Source of the DNA: Moniliophthora roreri
Taxonomy: Eukaryota; Basidiomycota; Agaricomycetes; Agaricales; Marasmiaceae
Assembly (NCBI GenBank): GCA_001466705.2
Contig: LATX02000219.1
Span: 62,001 to 126,000, forward strand
Reading direction: 5' to 3'
DNA: 64,000 nt
Positions 13,665-25,827 of this stretch are shown one piece after another. A program made the translations under genes and the position numbers. Under the pieces are notes generated by a model. That model had not been told where the DNA came from, made no database searches, and saw nothing but the letters and a program-made list of their open reading frames with translations. Within the stretch, counting starts at the first letter, position 1. The number at the start of each line of letters is the position of its first letter.

Positions 13665-14612
13665 ATGACGAATGACTTGCATCAGATTGCCGATTCAGAA
13701 TCAGAATCAGAATGTGGTTCGCCAAGGCACGACTCTGATGAGAGCACTGGGCTCATGCCTAGTCTGAAGCGTGCAATGGTTATGGCTGAGGCTACCCAAG
13801 TTCTGGAGCCACTTTCTGGACGTGGCTCTACCTCCAACGACACCGTCTGTTGGCACGCCTTCCGAATCTTCAGACTAGATAAGACTACTTGTTCCTTCGT
13901 TCGACTGCCAACTGTGGACTAACTACAGCATGCTTCCCAGCTTAGCGTCATATCCGAATCCGGTGTCTGAGTACCTCTTGGTACGCTTTAGCAGGACCAA
14001 AAGACGATAGTCATTTTATTCGTCATTTCTTGTGAGTCGCTCTCTTCCAAGTTCACAACGAATCTCGCTAAAAGTACCGGTTACTTTGTAGATGTCCCCT
14101 GTGCCAGGCTTACACGCCTTCGATAGTCTTCATGTTGAAGATCTTCATCGACAAGGTGCTAAACCTGTCATTGTCGGGAACGCACACTTTGAATTCATCA
14201 AGCGCTATCGCAGTCAGTCTCCTAACTTCTTCAACGTGGTTACACTTATAACCGTTCAACTCGATCAATAAGAATATTTCGCAGTATACACGGATCCCAC
14301 ACACGGAACATATGACCTGTTAGGGATACGCGCGCCACGGGATAACTCGTGGTATTGGCTGCGTGGTTCCAAATGCAATTAAAGTCGGGTGCATGTGTGG
14401 AAGAATAGTGGGAACAAGGCTCAGCTCGGTGGAGAGTTCGCCTTGGGATCTGGGTAAGTCACTGTCTGGTTTTCACTCAGTTGAATTTCATTTTGTTTAT
14501 TCGATGTTGAACAGACTACAATGCCGATTTGCACAACCAGATGCCTTTCACCCGTGGTCACGCACCCATCGAGAAGGTGCTGGTAATGGCTGGTATTGAG
14601 TTGGCAAAATAA
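13665..14612 (+). pseudogene. AhpC/TSA-like (PRXL2, thioredoxin-fold) protein relic
   Basis: Pieces of a peroxiredoxin-like protein lie in order but in changing frames. 13960-14031 gives QDQKTIVI then FIRHFL, which joins across a canonical intron (14032-14091) to CPLCQAYT, the CxxC-containing active-site segment. Then come LHRQGAKPVIVGNAHFEFIK (about 14118-14180), FAVYTDPTHGTYDLLGIR (about 14281-14330), QLGGEFALGSG (14420-14455) and, after another canonical intron (about 14454-14516), the C-terminal MPFTRGHAPIEKVLVMAG ending at TAA 14610-14612. Stops and one-base shifts separate the pieces, so the gene is dead. The Ser/Glu-rich ORF 13665-13922 is probably the old N-terminus. A CpG-depleted fragment of the last exon recurs at 48.2 kb. 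Confidence 0.65.
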
Positions 14613-14689
14613 CGTAGTAATTGAAAAGCCTGCACTCAGGCTGAAAAAACACAAGAGGTCCCAGCATAACAATTTCGGACGGTTGCCGA

Positions 14690-15389
14690 AAGATCGCAGA
14701 TGATATTATTCCTGAGCTTTATCTTAAGTAACAAATTGTCAATCCGGTACAGAACGGACGATGGAGCTTGTAATCCTGGACTAGTGCAATGTCGTCGATC
14801 TTCGATACGGGAAAGTCGTTCACGTCTACAGGGTCATGGGCACGACCTGGAGGACGCAGAGGTGACAGTAGGCCTTGTGGTAGATCTTATGTTCGTATAC
14901 GAGAGGGAGATGATATATGCTGTTGCGGTGGAGCTCGTGGTGGTTGGGAATGACTGTTGTTGCTGCCAAGGTGATGATTCTGCATACAAAGCAGGAGTAA
15001 GCTGGATCTACATCAAAATGGGATATCGATGGAACACGCACAACTTGACGTGTTCGTTCATTTTCTTCCCCAAATCATCTGCTGAGCCACTCTCAACAAA
15101 GTTGTTCGTTCGTAACAGATGAATTTGTCCTGCATCTTTTGCCCGGTTGGCGACTCCGATTTTCAACAACAATTGAATCATAATATCAATTAGAACAAGG
15201 TGCTTAAGTACCAGAGAACTCACCACCACTCTCCAAGATTTTGGCCTCCGACTCTCCTGCTCGATACTTCGCATGACTCTGGTAGGTATTTTTGCTTACA
15301 GGCTTTAGCCGTTTGCACTTTGCAGGACAATCACAGAAATACTGTGTGCCAGATTCATTTTCGTCATCGGAATGAGTCCTTGAATCCAT
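14690..15389 (-). pseudogene. Remnant of a CACTA-like (Plavaka/Tnp2-type) transposase-associated gene
   Basis: On the minus strand an exon (15224-15389) begins MDSRTHSDDENE and gives YFCDCPAKCKRLKPVSKNTY, the Cys-rich start seen in many Agaricomycete Tnp2-type proteins (xCxCPxxCxxxxxVSxxTYxxHxxYR). A GTGAGT donor ends it. Downstream frames give a Pro/Gln-rich patch and SKIDDIALVQDYKL, then nothing of the large catalytic part. Frames are interrupted, so this is a decayed 5' fragment. Identification rests on pattern memory of the family; a zinc-finger gene of another type is possible. Confidence 0.4.
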
Positions 15390-16020
15390 TTTGGGGGGCC
15401 CGGGGAAGGTTGAAAGGGAGAAGTTGAAGATTTTCTTATTCGGAACGCACACCATCGATGCGGGAGTTGAAGCGAATTTATCGACGTATTGGCAGCTGAT
15501 GAAATCGAGCGAAAGCAAGAGAAGCGAAGGCGGTGTGATAGCATTTGAGTCAAACAAAGATGATGGAAAGAAGTCGAGAGTACTGATACTATTTCCCTCG
15601 ATATCAAGTCTGCCGTCTTTTTCACTCGCTCTGCCTCGATCCAGCTCGATGGACTTTTCACTGGGGATGGAGGACGAGAACAAAATAGATGCATAGATAG
15701 GCGGAACGCGAGAAAATCTGGTCGGCAATCGGTCTTGATTCGAACCACCATGCTGCAGCGCTGACTATCCTTCCAACCGCCTTCCAGCCGATAGTCTCGG
15801 GCTTCTCATGCTATGCGCCCATAGAGGATGATCGATGAAACCCCAAGTCAGCGGTGAGCGCCAGTGCACGGAAGAATACCTTGTTATACAGTTGGTACCA
15901 TCAGATCTGAACCCGATGCTGTTCTTCCTGTTTTTCCGTCGTAAGCCGGCTCCCGCTTCCATCGTTCACGATTTATAGCATACTCGAGTAAACTTGAGCT
16001 GCCCATGTTGATGCTTGAAA

Positions 16021-17429
16021 ATGGGTTCCCGAACTTCCTTTGACCCACAGCGGCGTTGTCTATTCCTGAACACCTCACTCGATGACCATTTCACGTTTTC
16101 GAGCATAGTTGTAGGCCAATCATTGTCATTGGGGTGCGTAAACCTTCACATCAAGCCACATACAAGGACTCATGCGTCGAATAGCTCCAGTTTCTTCTCT
16201 ATAGTATGGATTTTACTCTCCGACTAGAGCGAGTCTCATTCCATCACACCATGGCATGTTATTCGATAGGCTTCTACTGCATCGTCGTCAGTCTCGCCTT
16301 GCAAGAGCTTAGGAAAAGCACAATGACGATACGCGAATACCAATTTCATCCTGCCTTTTGACTCTCTTCATCCTTGCGTCGATCAACGTTCCGGCTAGTA
16401 CCATCAGAGTCACTGGTTGTTCCGCATACGGTTTCTATACGCTCCAGCATCTCGACGTTCCAAACCTGACGACGTTGAGCTTTGTTGCGGAGTAAGCGTT
16501 AAATTTATTACGTAAGTGGGATCGGAGAACTGAGAAGAATTCCTATAGTGTGTTTACCGACTTGATCTTGGTCCTGGCGAGGTGAGACTGGGACTAAACT
16601 CCTCGTTTGATGAATATTCCGAGCTGATGTCAGAGGATATCCAGCACCTTTGCAGATGCCATTCTGGTACGCTTGGCCAGATCACTCTACGATGGTATTT
16701 AATGATCGAAATTATCACTCAGATCTTTCGCTGCTACGCAGTCCGGGGTTCTGGACTATCCATAGTCATTGCGCCAATCATAGGTTGCATTGCAGTAGAA
16801 GGTAAGGATTCACAAATATTTGTGTAACTCTTGAGATTTGAATACCCTTCATAGTGCTTGGGACGACGATGATGGGGCTCTTGCTGAGGTACGGCACTGA
16901 TGAACCATGGTGCAGCCGAACCACAAGAGGAATCAGTGCCTATGGCATTGCTAATGCGTGCATGAACATCCTCCTAACGCTCATGATTGGTGAATCAACA
17001 CACGAATCACACGTTTGTGCGAGCTGCTGATCTGGAAACGACAGCTGGTAGAATCTGGTGGATAGCCCGTGAAGCTCGTGAAGCACAAAGCTTGTTAAGC
17101 AAGAGGCACTTTCGACGGCTCAAGATGATCTCTTCGCTCATGTGAGTTTGTTCTCTGAGGTAGGAAAAAAGCGTCTACCCACCGTACGTTGTGCCACAGC
17201 CTGGGATCGGGGATCCTGTTTCCTATTGCACTGGTCTGCAAAATGCTCTTCAATCTTTCACCGTCACTCAGCTACGGTTGGGACCTGAAGCCGTTGTTGA
17301 TTCAAGTTGCAGTAGGCGTCAGATATCCTTCATTTGCTGAGACTAACCAAAAGAATCAAGGGCATAGCGCCTACTCTGATAATTGCTCAGGGGAGAAGGG
17401 GACTTAGTGATAATGAGCCGAGTGCCTAG
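16021..17429 (+). pseudogene. Polytopic membrane-protein gene, copy A, disrupted
   Basis: Same ten-exon gene as the intact copies at 28669-30119 and 53636-55093. Compared with them it has a one-base loss in exon 1 (GTAGGCCAAT near 16112 instead of GTAGGGCCAAT), a four-base loss (GAAA) at 16350/16351 in exon 3, and a hAT insertion at 17427. The insertion puts a TAG directly after the codons for NEPSA, removing the last 13 or so residues. Exons 6-10 are otherwise readable, including YGWDLKPLLIQVA and GIAPTLII. Confidence 0.8.
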
Positions 17430-18508
17430 GGGTGCCAACGGCGCGGCTCGGCTCCGGCTCGGAGCTGATTAGTCATAGCGGCTCGGCTCAGTTAGCAGCT
17501 CTGGAGCCGCTAAGCCAACGGCTCACAGGGTTTTTTTCTTTTTGGATGGGTTTGGTGACTCAGACGCATCTGTGATGTCCTGGTTTGCTACTGGTTCATG
17601 CTGGAAGCAGGGTGAAGTTGGTGGGAGTGCATGAATCTGAGGAAAAATGACATCACCAGACTATATCCCCATGTCTTGCCCTGGGATCCTTTTTTTAGCC
17701 TCTGGAACCATGAAAAATGATGAATACATCATTCTAAGAGTTCAGAGGCTGAAATGGGGATACAGGCAGTGCAGAAGTGGGCAAAGTCCTGGTGATGCAC
17801 AAATGAACAGGGAAAACACCTCGCTGAGACTCAGCAAGGCTACAAATGTCCAGAAAACACCTGGATATCTTGACCGGAGTCTCTGGGCACTGGTGGCTGG
17901 GGCTGGAAGCTTGGCACAACATTGGGGCAGGTAGTGGGTAATTGTGAGGTTCAAGAATGATGGCAGCTGGTGTAGACGAGGACACGAATGAGCAAGGTAC
18001 CTACTAGAGGTTGTAAGATCTCAAAAAAGATCAAAGAAGATTGAAAATGGCGGTGCACCTAATACCCCATCTTTCTCACACTTCTTGCATCTCCATCCCG
18101 CTTTTTTCTGCCCTTTGAGTGTAGCCTTACGATAGTCAAGTTAGTAAATGAATGTACAGAACTGAAAAAATGCATACCTTTGAACATCTACACCTGTGGT
18201 GCTGGTGGTAAGAGGTAGAGACCAGGTACAGCAGCTGTGGGAATCCCCAATTTTCCCAGGTCACAGATCCTGGCTCTCCTTGTGTTTGGTCCAACCTATA
18301 CCTTAATGTTTTACTACCAGAACCTACTCTTTCTGGTTAAACCTGTGGACTGAATAATTTATCGGCTCAGCTGTGGCTTAGCCGCTCGAAGCTGCCCAGG
18401 AGCTGCTCACCTAAATGGCTTGACTGGAGCCGTTAAGGTGAGCAGCTCTGTCTGGCTCGGCTCCAGAGCTGCTTAGCTGGGGAGTGAGCCAGACCATTGG
18501 CACCCCTA
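17427..18508 (+). mobile_element. Non-autonomous hAT-type DNA transposon (1082 bp)
   Basis: Terminal inverted repeats TAGGGGTGCCAA / TTGGCACCCCTA are flanked by the exact 8-bp duplication CGAGTGCC (17419-17426 and 18509-18516). The uninterrupted site is present in the paralogous unit at about 30070-30077. Subterminal regions are packed with GGCTCGGCTC/GAGCCG-type repeats, as in hAT ends that bind transposase. No transposase coding frame is seen inside. 8-bp duplications and TAGGGGTG ends are typical of hAT elements. Confidence 0.88.
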
Positions 18509-18770
18509 CGAGTGCCCCTTCTCGAGGACAGTTAGAATCAAGTCAGTCAGAAACGTAGATCTTAGTAAGTGATCCCACAGGTTCTTTACTATAATGCACT
18601 GACCTCCATGACTATAGCCTACATATCCGGAACATTGAACATGAAAGGGTAGATCTAAGTGACCCTTCCCTCGTACTAGCGCGTCACAGCATAAATTCCA
18701 TAAAGTTACGTAGGTCTTGCATAATGTACTTCTATAATTCTACCTAGTAGTCATGTACAGTATCAGATGG

Positions 18771-20150
18771 TGCTCGCTAATTACCTCATGAATGAGAGTG
18801 AAATTTTTCATCTCATCTCTTTACTTGGTCTAAAGCCAATGTATATTTTGAGTGGCCAAAGCAGCAGAAGCAGGGCTGCAGCTGTAGCTGTAGCTCAGCT
18901 TGGCTCAACTTGCAGCTCGTTACATTGCTGTCTATACGGTTACGGACCCGTAATGTAGCCCAGTGGAGAGAAGGAAGGTACAGTATGGTTTATGGGTCAG
19001 TCATAAACCATACAGACCATACCGTCAGATGGGTTTATAGCTGTAATACAGTCTGGGTGGGCGCTTGATGTGGCGATGGCTTCCAAATTGGGAAAAATGA
19101 CATTGCATGACTTCTCTAGCACTACTTTGGTTCCTTTCATGTTGTCGAAACCTGGTTACTGCTTTCTTCAATGCCATTGGCAGTGGGTCAAGAGAAGTCA
19201 AGCTCACCTTCCTCATACTAATAGCCCTCAGTAGTCTTTAATGACAGCCATGGTCAGTGGGGAGCTCTCCAGATGCAGTTAAACTGTGTCCCATTGTTCA
19301 AAGTCAAAATAAAGTTCATTTCCTTGGCGATATTCACGATATTTGATGACCAACATCTGGAACTTGATTCTAGTGGAATAGTAGCACCCCTACGATATAG
19401 TCAGGATAGTCAGATAGTACCAAATAATATGGGAGCTCACCTGTTGCCCGAGATGCAGAATGGATTGAAATTGGGCATACTATATAGTAATGGATAGACA
19501 GGTAGTTAGTTCAATCTGCTGACCATATGGCAGAGCTAACTTAAATCCTATTGGATGGCTTGAAGCTGAACTTAGAAGGACTGAAATGTTTGAATGTACA
19601 GTGGGAGAGGCTGATGAACTATGTGGGAAGTACTATTTCTGTCTCGGAAATTGCCTGTGTGCAGAGAATGGTACCTGACTCCTGAGCCGTGGGTCTTCTC
19701 CTTGATCTGGGCCATCATCTGACAGCTCGACAAACACAAAGTCTGATGTAGGCCTCAGTATAAAACGGAATGTTATTGTTTCCCTTTGGTTTCTCTTCCT
19801 CCATCATGGATCCCATGCTGATGTCCCTCTCAGCCACTTCTCTTAAATGGCATTATATCTGATTCTATGTAGATGATAAATGTGAGCCCATATGCCTTAG
19901 TGATAATTCCAAGAGATCAATACAGGCCAGTTTCTGAGTGGAACCCAGCGACAGAGCATCCTGAAGTGAGAAGATTTCGGGACCCCCAGAGAGTAGAGGT
20001 GGATTCCAGAGATAGATAAGAATAACGATAATTTGTCTAAGATAGGACTAGTGGAAAACTACCCAAAAAGATAACCTCCAAAAGTCTAACTCAGTTTGTT
20101 GTGCAAGTGTGGATCGACGTGATCAGAGTTACCACACTTAGAATGCCAAN
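18771..20150. other. Non-coding, repeat-derived stretch
   Basis: Begins with CAGCAGAAGCAGGGCTGCAGC, which also ends unit B. Holds a 12-bp inverted repeat at 18983-19013. Only short chance ORFs. Ends at a one-base N join. Confidence 0.4.
18983..19013. repeat. Perfect 12-bp inverted repeat
   Basis: GTATGGTTTATG, a 7-base loop, then CATAAACCATAC. It could form a hairpin; no poly-T or gene context supports a defined role. Confidence 0.6.
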
Positions 20151-21114
20151 ATATATCTACAGAAAATTATAAATAATGTCCGATAATTCAGGAAATGACA
20201 AATGAGTGACTGAGATACTAAAAGAGGGATTATTCGGATGTCATGGAGTCTGGCCACTAGGGTATCCGACCATATCCGCGTGGGTATCTATGCCTCCAGG
20301 CATTCTAGACTCTATAATTTGTATTTTCTCTTTTCTAAGTCGGGTATCTATGAGCAGATGGCTGTATCCGTCCTGTCTTTTGACAGCATTTCCCCTTTTC
20401 TAGTATCTGCACATCAGCAGAGGCCTAGATGCCAAGGTTTCCAAGGTCGGAACATGCTGTTATTGTCCCTATCTCCTTTGACAATGCATGCTCGGTCTTA
20501 TTTAGGATTTCTTGCACGTTAGATATTCTTCATATGTCTTGTTGTATCTGTCTATAGGTAGTGAATGTCCTTCAGAAGTGATTTCTGTCTTTCCAAGCAG
20601 TCTTTGTACCTAGTTTGCTTATCGCATATTGTTTAGCTGCCGGTGAATTCTTTATTAAGGGATTGCCTGCTTTGACTCTGATCTGTATATTGACTTCGGA
20701 GGAGGATTGTTCTATGATTGTTCCTGTTCTAAGCTGTCTTTCTGTTTTGATGTCTCCTCTAAGTACCTCTGTACTGTTTGACTGCAGCTTGCACTTTGCA
20801 GATGTCATAGAAAAGTAAAGTAGAAGTTAAAATCCCATTGATAGCACTTTTGAGAGCTTGGTTAACTAGCCAATGCATTCATTGGGCCATAGTTAGATTC
20901 CCTACAGGTTTCAGGAGTGATCTGCTTTGGATCTGATACATAGATAGGTCAGAAAGTACAGCTTAGACACCTCTGTATAGCATATCATATAGCTCTTCAT
21001 ACTTTCCCAGGTACCACAGCTTCTCTAAGGCAATGACTAGCAGACTGGGCTCACTCTAGTCCTTATTACCCATTATCTCGTGTCATATTAAAGTGTTCCA
21101 ATTCAGAAATAGTG
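20151..21114 (+). repeat. Direct repeat, copy 1 (a whole contig between two Ns)
   Basis: 964 bp bounded by single Ns at 20150 and 21115. It matches 21340-22304 at roughly 98%. Nearly all differences are transitions at CpG-type positions. No protein family recognised on either strand; antisense ORFs such as 20572-20808 are present in both copies but have no recognised domain. It may be the second allele of a dikaryon placed in series, or a true repeat. Confidence 0.75.
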
Positions 21115-21339
21115 NACTCAAGATGTTACTCTTATCTCTTACGATGCAAGTTCGTTATCAGATTTCTATCTCTCTGGAGTCACTCAGGACCAATCTCCAG
21201 GGCCTGTAGTGAGGAAGCAAAACTGGAATGGCACACAAATTTATACACCAAACAAACTTGTCATGTATTCACAATCAGAGGGGGCAGAGTTACTTGAGTA
21301 TGTACAAATATCTAGCTGTCCTTATATACAGTCCAAGGA

Positions 21340-22304
21340 ATATATCTACAGAAAATTATAAATAATGTCTGATAATTCAGGAAATGACAAATGAGTGACT
21401 GAGATACTAAAAGAGGGATTATTCGGATGTCATGGAGTCTGGCCACTAGGGTATCCGACCATATCCGCGTGGGTATCTATGCCTCCAGGCATTCTAGACT
21501 CTATAATTTGTATTTTCTCTTTTCTAAGTCGGGTATCTATGAGCAGATGGCTGTATCCGTCCTGTCTTTTGACAGCATTTCCCCTTTTCTAGTATCCACA
21601 CATCGGCAGAGGCCTAGATGCCAAAGTTTCCAAGGTTGGAACACGCTGTTATTGTCCCTATCTCCTTTGACAATGCACGCTTGGTCTTATTTAGGATTTC
21701 TTGCGTGTTAGATATTCTTCATATGTCTCATTGTATCTGGTCTATAGGTAGTGAATGTCCTTCAGAAGTGATTTCTGTCTTTCTGAGCAGTCTTTGTACC
21801 TAGTTTGCTTATCGCATATTGTTTAGCTGCCGGTGAATTCTTTATTAAGAGATTGCCTGCTTTGACTCTGATCCGTATATTGACTTCGGAGGAGGATTGT
21901 TCTATGATTGTTTCTGTTCTAAGCTGTCTTTCTGTTTTGATGTCTCCTCTAAGTACCTCTGTACTGTTTGACTGCAGCTTGCACTTTGCAGATGTCATAG
22001 AAAAGTAAAGTAGAAGTTAAAATCCCATTGATAGCACTTTTGAGAGCTTGGTTAACTAGCCAATGCATTCATTGGGCCATAGTTAGATTCCCTACAGGTT
22101 TCAGGAGTGATCTGCTTTGGATCTGATACATAGATAGGTCAGAAAGTACAGCTTAGACACCTCTGTATAGCATATCATATAGCTCTTCATACTTTCCCAG
22201 GTACCACAGCTTCTCTAAGGCAATGACTAGCAGACTGGGCTCACTCTAGTCCTTATTACCCGTTATCTCGTGTCATATTAAAGTGTTCCGATTCAGAAAT
22301 AGTG
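21340..22304 (+). repeat. Direct repeat, copy 2
   Basis: 965 bp, the partner of 20151-21114, with one 1-bp length difference. Here the sequence continues into TAAAATGAATAAAAG instead of an N, so this copy is embedded in a longer contig. Confidence 0.75.
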
Positions 22305-22619
22305 TAAAATGAATAAAAGTGGGTCTTTTCTAGGTTTGACATATTAACAACTAACAGAAAGCCCATCAAAATCCCTGTGATCAAGGCTGTTGGATTGGCT
22401 TGGGTCTTCCAATGACCCAACTTTCCATTGATGTCTGTAGAAAATGGAGATTTGCTGAGTATGCTATATAGTACGATATAGCTCCCAATAGTCGATCACT
22501 AGTTCAGGTAGCTGGTCATGCTGCAATGTAGACCCCAGGTAAGCTATGGCTTCTATTCCACTATACATTCTATATTATCCTATATAGCATTTGTGCAATT
22601 TCCAGATGAACCCTTTAGC

Positions 22620-22885
22620 ACCTATGGTTCCTGGGTATTCCCACAAATTAGTGGGCAGGATCTGAGTGGATCATGCCAGCTAATTTGTGGGAAGAACACA
22701 TGGGTCCCAAGACTCTTCAACATCTTTGCCCTCGTTGCCCTCAAGTCCATTAAGTCCCACGCAGCCCTTCTGTCGGAGTTCACTGCTGGCCTCAATGACT
22801 CATCTCTGGTCTGCCACGTCAACTCTCATTCACATGGCCTTTGTTATCGTTCTGGCTGCCCTCATCGTTGCCTGAGGTCGTTGCT
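22620..22885 (+). repeat. Inverted-repeat arm with internal hairpin (left)
   Basis: Matches the reverse complement of 25375-25670. Starts CACCTATGGTTCCTGGGTAT and contains CCCACAAATTA (22640-22650) paired with TAATTTGTGGG (22681-22691). Both arms share an open frame containing ALKSIKSxxALLSEFTAGLN, but the frame is short and has no known domain. Confidence 0.7.
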
Positions 22886-25374
22886 GTTGTCCTCAACACA
22901 CATAGCTGGAAGCTTAGGTACATCTCAACTTTTAATAGAATTTTTTTATCGCTCATATCTTACACATACAGGCTGATACCCCTCATTGTTTACCATTATA
23001 TTGTTTCTGCATAACCCTATCACTTGATACAACTTTTTCACCTGCTGTCAACTATTGGCATTAGGATCTGGAAAGAGAAGACCAATCTATGAAATTCAGA
23101 TAATACCAAGTCATGCTGAAGACCTTTATGAAGGAGGAAAAGTGCTGTCTGGAAATCTGGGGGACTTCTGTACATCATCCTATATCACGTTCCTGTTTCC
23201 CTTATGTTTCCTCCCATATCAGTCTAGCCTTATGCTATGTTTTCCTTACTTTCCACTGTTTACTGTGACATAGATCCACATACTCCATGGATACCTGAAG
23301 CCCGGGAATACGTCATATGAGGAATGTCTTTTTATTTCTCACAACAATTTGCACTTTCAAATTTTCAATGACATCTGTTTCCGCAGTCCCACCTGCTTGA
23401 CTGATATTCAATGATTTGAAGCACAGAGAACTTTGTCCTGACCAACCCTTATGGTGACTCCCTCTTCGTGTCCGCCTAGGAACCATGTTGTTCACCCAGC
23501 CCTTCATTAGGGCACTCAACGGCTGTGCTTATTCTCCTCAAAGATGATCCCAATTTGTCGACAATCAACATGAGATGATGCACCACTTCAAGATGACCCA
23601 TATATCACAATGCTTATCACCTTCCAGTCAGCGAGGGAGTGTAGTAATTGTAAAGAGAGCATTTGTTATGACCTACTCATGTATTATTATGTATCATTCA
23701 ATTCTGAGTCTTATTTTTTCTTTCGTGTCCTCAGTCAGCCTCATTCCATGCAACTGAATGAATGCGAACTATCTGAATTACCTAGCGCCTCCTGACTGAT
23801 GTCTCAAGCACTCAGTAGGCACTTGCTCCCTGCCCCTTCAATTCTATGCTATCTGTATTTAGGCACCAGCCTGTGGCTTAACAGAATGATGCCATATCAT
23901 TCTAGTATCATCCCACTACATACTTAGCGAGTATTGCAGCATTGGTTGTTGCAGGAAACCTGTGGATAGACTTAAATGACACCAAGCGGTGAGAAACTCA
24001 TCACATTGTCAAAAATTCCAAATCTTTTGAACCATTTGCAACACTATAATTAGATATATAGCTAGTTATTGCTTGAGGGGGTACTATATAGTACCTAATA
24101 GCTTTTGGAAGCGATTGGAGGCCAGGAATATGATGATTATGGTTGAAGTTCTGTTATAGGTATCAGCTGCTCCAAATATCAGCATAACTTATGTGCGACT
24201 GTGTATCTTCCAATGGGTCTATCATGTTCCTAACTTCCCCCTGACTCCAAAGTCTCCAGTAGCACTCTAAATACACCATATGATATATATTTGCAGATTT
24301 TTCAATGCTAGAAACAAAATACCCTCAAACAAAGCCAACAGAGTCAATTGTGCGATGAGTTTCTGACCAGTTTGATGTTCTCAGCAGTGGTTGCTGGTTT
24401 CTTCCTTCAAATAGTCATACAATTTTCAGGGATAACACTTCTTCACATTATCAGATTATTATAAGACCAGTTTGTGAGGGTGTGATCATGGTGTTGACCT
24501 GCAGAGAGGGCAAAGCAAAGTACAAAGTAGTGGGTGCTTTTTGGGTGCTTGACACTGCTGAATTTCTGCAGCAGTAGAGCCTGTGCCTGTGAATGCAAGT
24601 GTTTTTTTCCATAATGTTCGAATTAATTGAGTAATTATAATTTATTACAAGATGTACAGTAAGAGGAACAGTCACCACAAGTTGAGCACAGGAGAAACAA
24701 TGAAATTAGAGGGAAGATCAAGACGGAGGGTTCTGAGAGTGATGGTAGTATTGTCTGCAATGTGTCACCCAAGTGTGAATCCCAACAGCACCCTTCACCT
24801 CTACCTACCCAATGCCTGCAAGTTATCATGGGGTAAATCCTGACACAGCCTGTCCTCTACACGCCCAAAGATCTGACACCTCCCACATCATCTACCTGAG
24901 TTTGACCAACCTCAGCTACATACTGTCTCCGTGACCTCTTTCTGCTCGGTCATGAGCCATCTATAGCACCAAGAGACTGAACACCTTGACTTGAGGAGGC
25001 ATGAAAGGCTGGGAATGATACATCTGCATCGAGTAAAAAGGAAGAGGAGTAAATGAACTACAAGGAAATTTCTGTTCAGACTGGTGAACCTTCATGTTCT
25101 TCCTTGAGTCTGAAGTACAATTCAACAGTGACAAATGTAAGTAAGAATCAGCAAGCAGAATTTTCTTTGAGGGTTTGGAATGCACCTGAGCCTTTTTTTG
25201 ACCGACAGCACTGAGTGACGACGTGGTAACAACTCTGAGACTAACCCACAATGATAGTCTGATTTCCATCTTAGTGAGGAGTATTAGCCTGTATATATAA
25301 ACTATGAGTGATAAGAAAGATTCTTGAGGAGCTGAGACTTACTGGAGCCTTTTATCTCAACATGAACAACAATG
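22886..25374. other. AT-rich interior between the inverted arms
   Basis: About 2.5 kb of low-CpG sequence with short ORFs only. No transposase motif is readable. Likely the decayed body of a transposon or a spacer between two inserted copies. Confidence 0.45.
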
Positions 25375-25670
25375 ATGACAACCTCAGGTGACAATGAGGG
25401 CAGCTGGAACAATAACAAAGGCTGTGTGAATGAGGGTTAACGTGGCAGACTGGAGATGAGTCATTGAGGCCGGCAGTGAACTCCGACAGAAGGGCCATGC
25501 GGGACTTGATGGACTTGAGGGCAATGAGGGCAAAGATGTTGAAAGATCTCTGGAAGTAAATCCAGAGATGTTGAAGAGTCTTGGAACCTGTGTGTTCTTC
25601 CCACAAATTAGCCGGCGTGATCCACTTGGATCCTGCCCACTAATTTGTGGGAATACCCAGGAACCATAGG
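25375..25670 (-). repeat. Inverted-repeat arm with internal hairpin (right)
   Basis: Reverse-complement partner of 22620-22885. The hairpin stems are at 25600-25610 and 25641-25651. This arm carries an extra 30-bp duplication around 25530-25570 relative to the left arm. Confidence 0.7.
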
Positions 25671-25827
25671 TGCCTTTAGAGGCTCGCAAACACTTGATGC
25701 AGACTTGGCAGAGCTGCATATGGCCACAATTGGTTAAATTTCCCATCAACCTTGAGGCTTCTTAGGATAACACTGTATATATGGTTGCCTATATACCTTA
25801 TGACCCATAACTTTTATGGTAACGAGC

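Larger units (their letters stand above)
15690..18770 (+). repeat. Membrane-protein repeat unit, copy A
   Basis: Shares both coding and non-coding sequence with 28366-30385 and 53352-55140. The common block begins at GATGCATAGATAGGCGGAACG and runs past the gene to a shared tail ending near CAGATGGTGCTCGCTAA. Introns are retained, so the copies arose by DNA duplication rather than retroposition. The unit is split by a hAT insertion at 17427-18508. Confidence 0.85.

Noticed and set aside
15735..15755. TTCGAATC-type box that resembles a tRNA T-arm (also at 28420)
   Set aside because: No matching acceptor, D-arm or anticodon arm could be built around it on either strand; it is part of the repeat unit.
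20205..21711. Paired ORFs of 65 and 94 codons in both direct repeats as real small genes
   Set aside because: They are kept because the repeat copies are nearly identical; no domain, intron structure or codon pattern supports coding.
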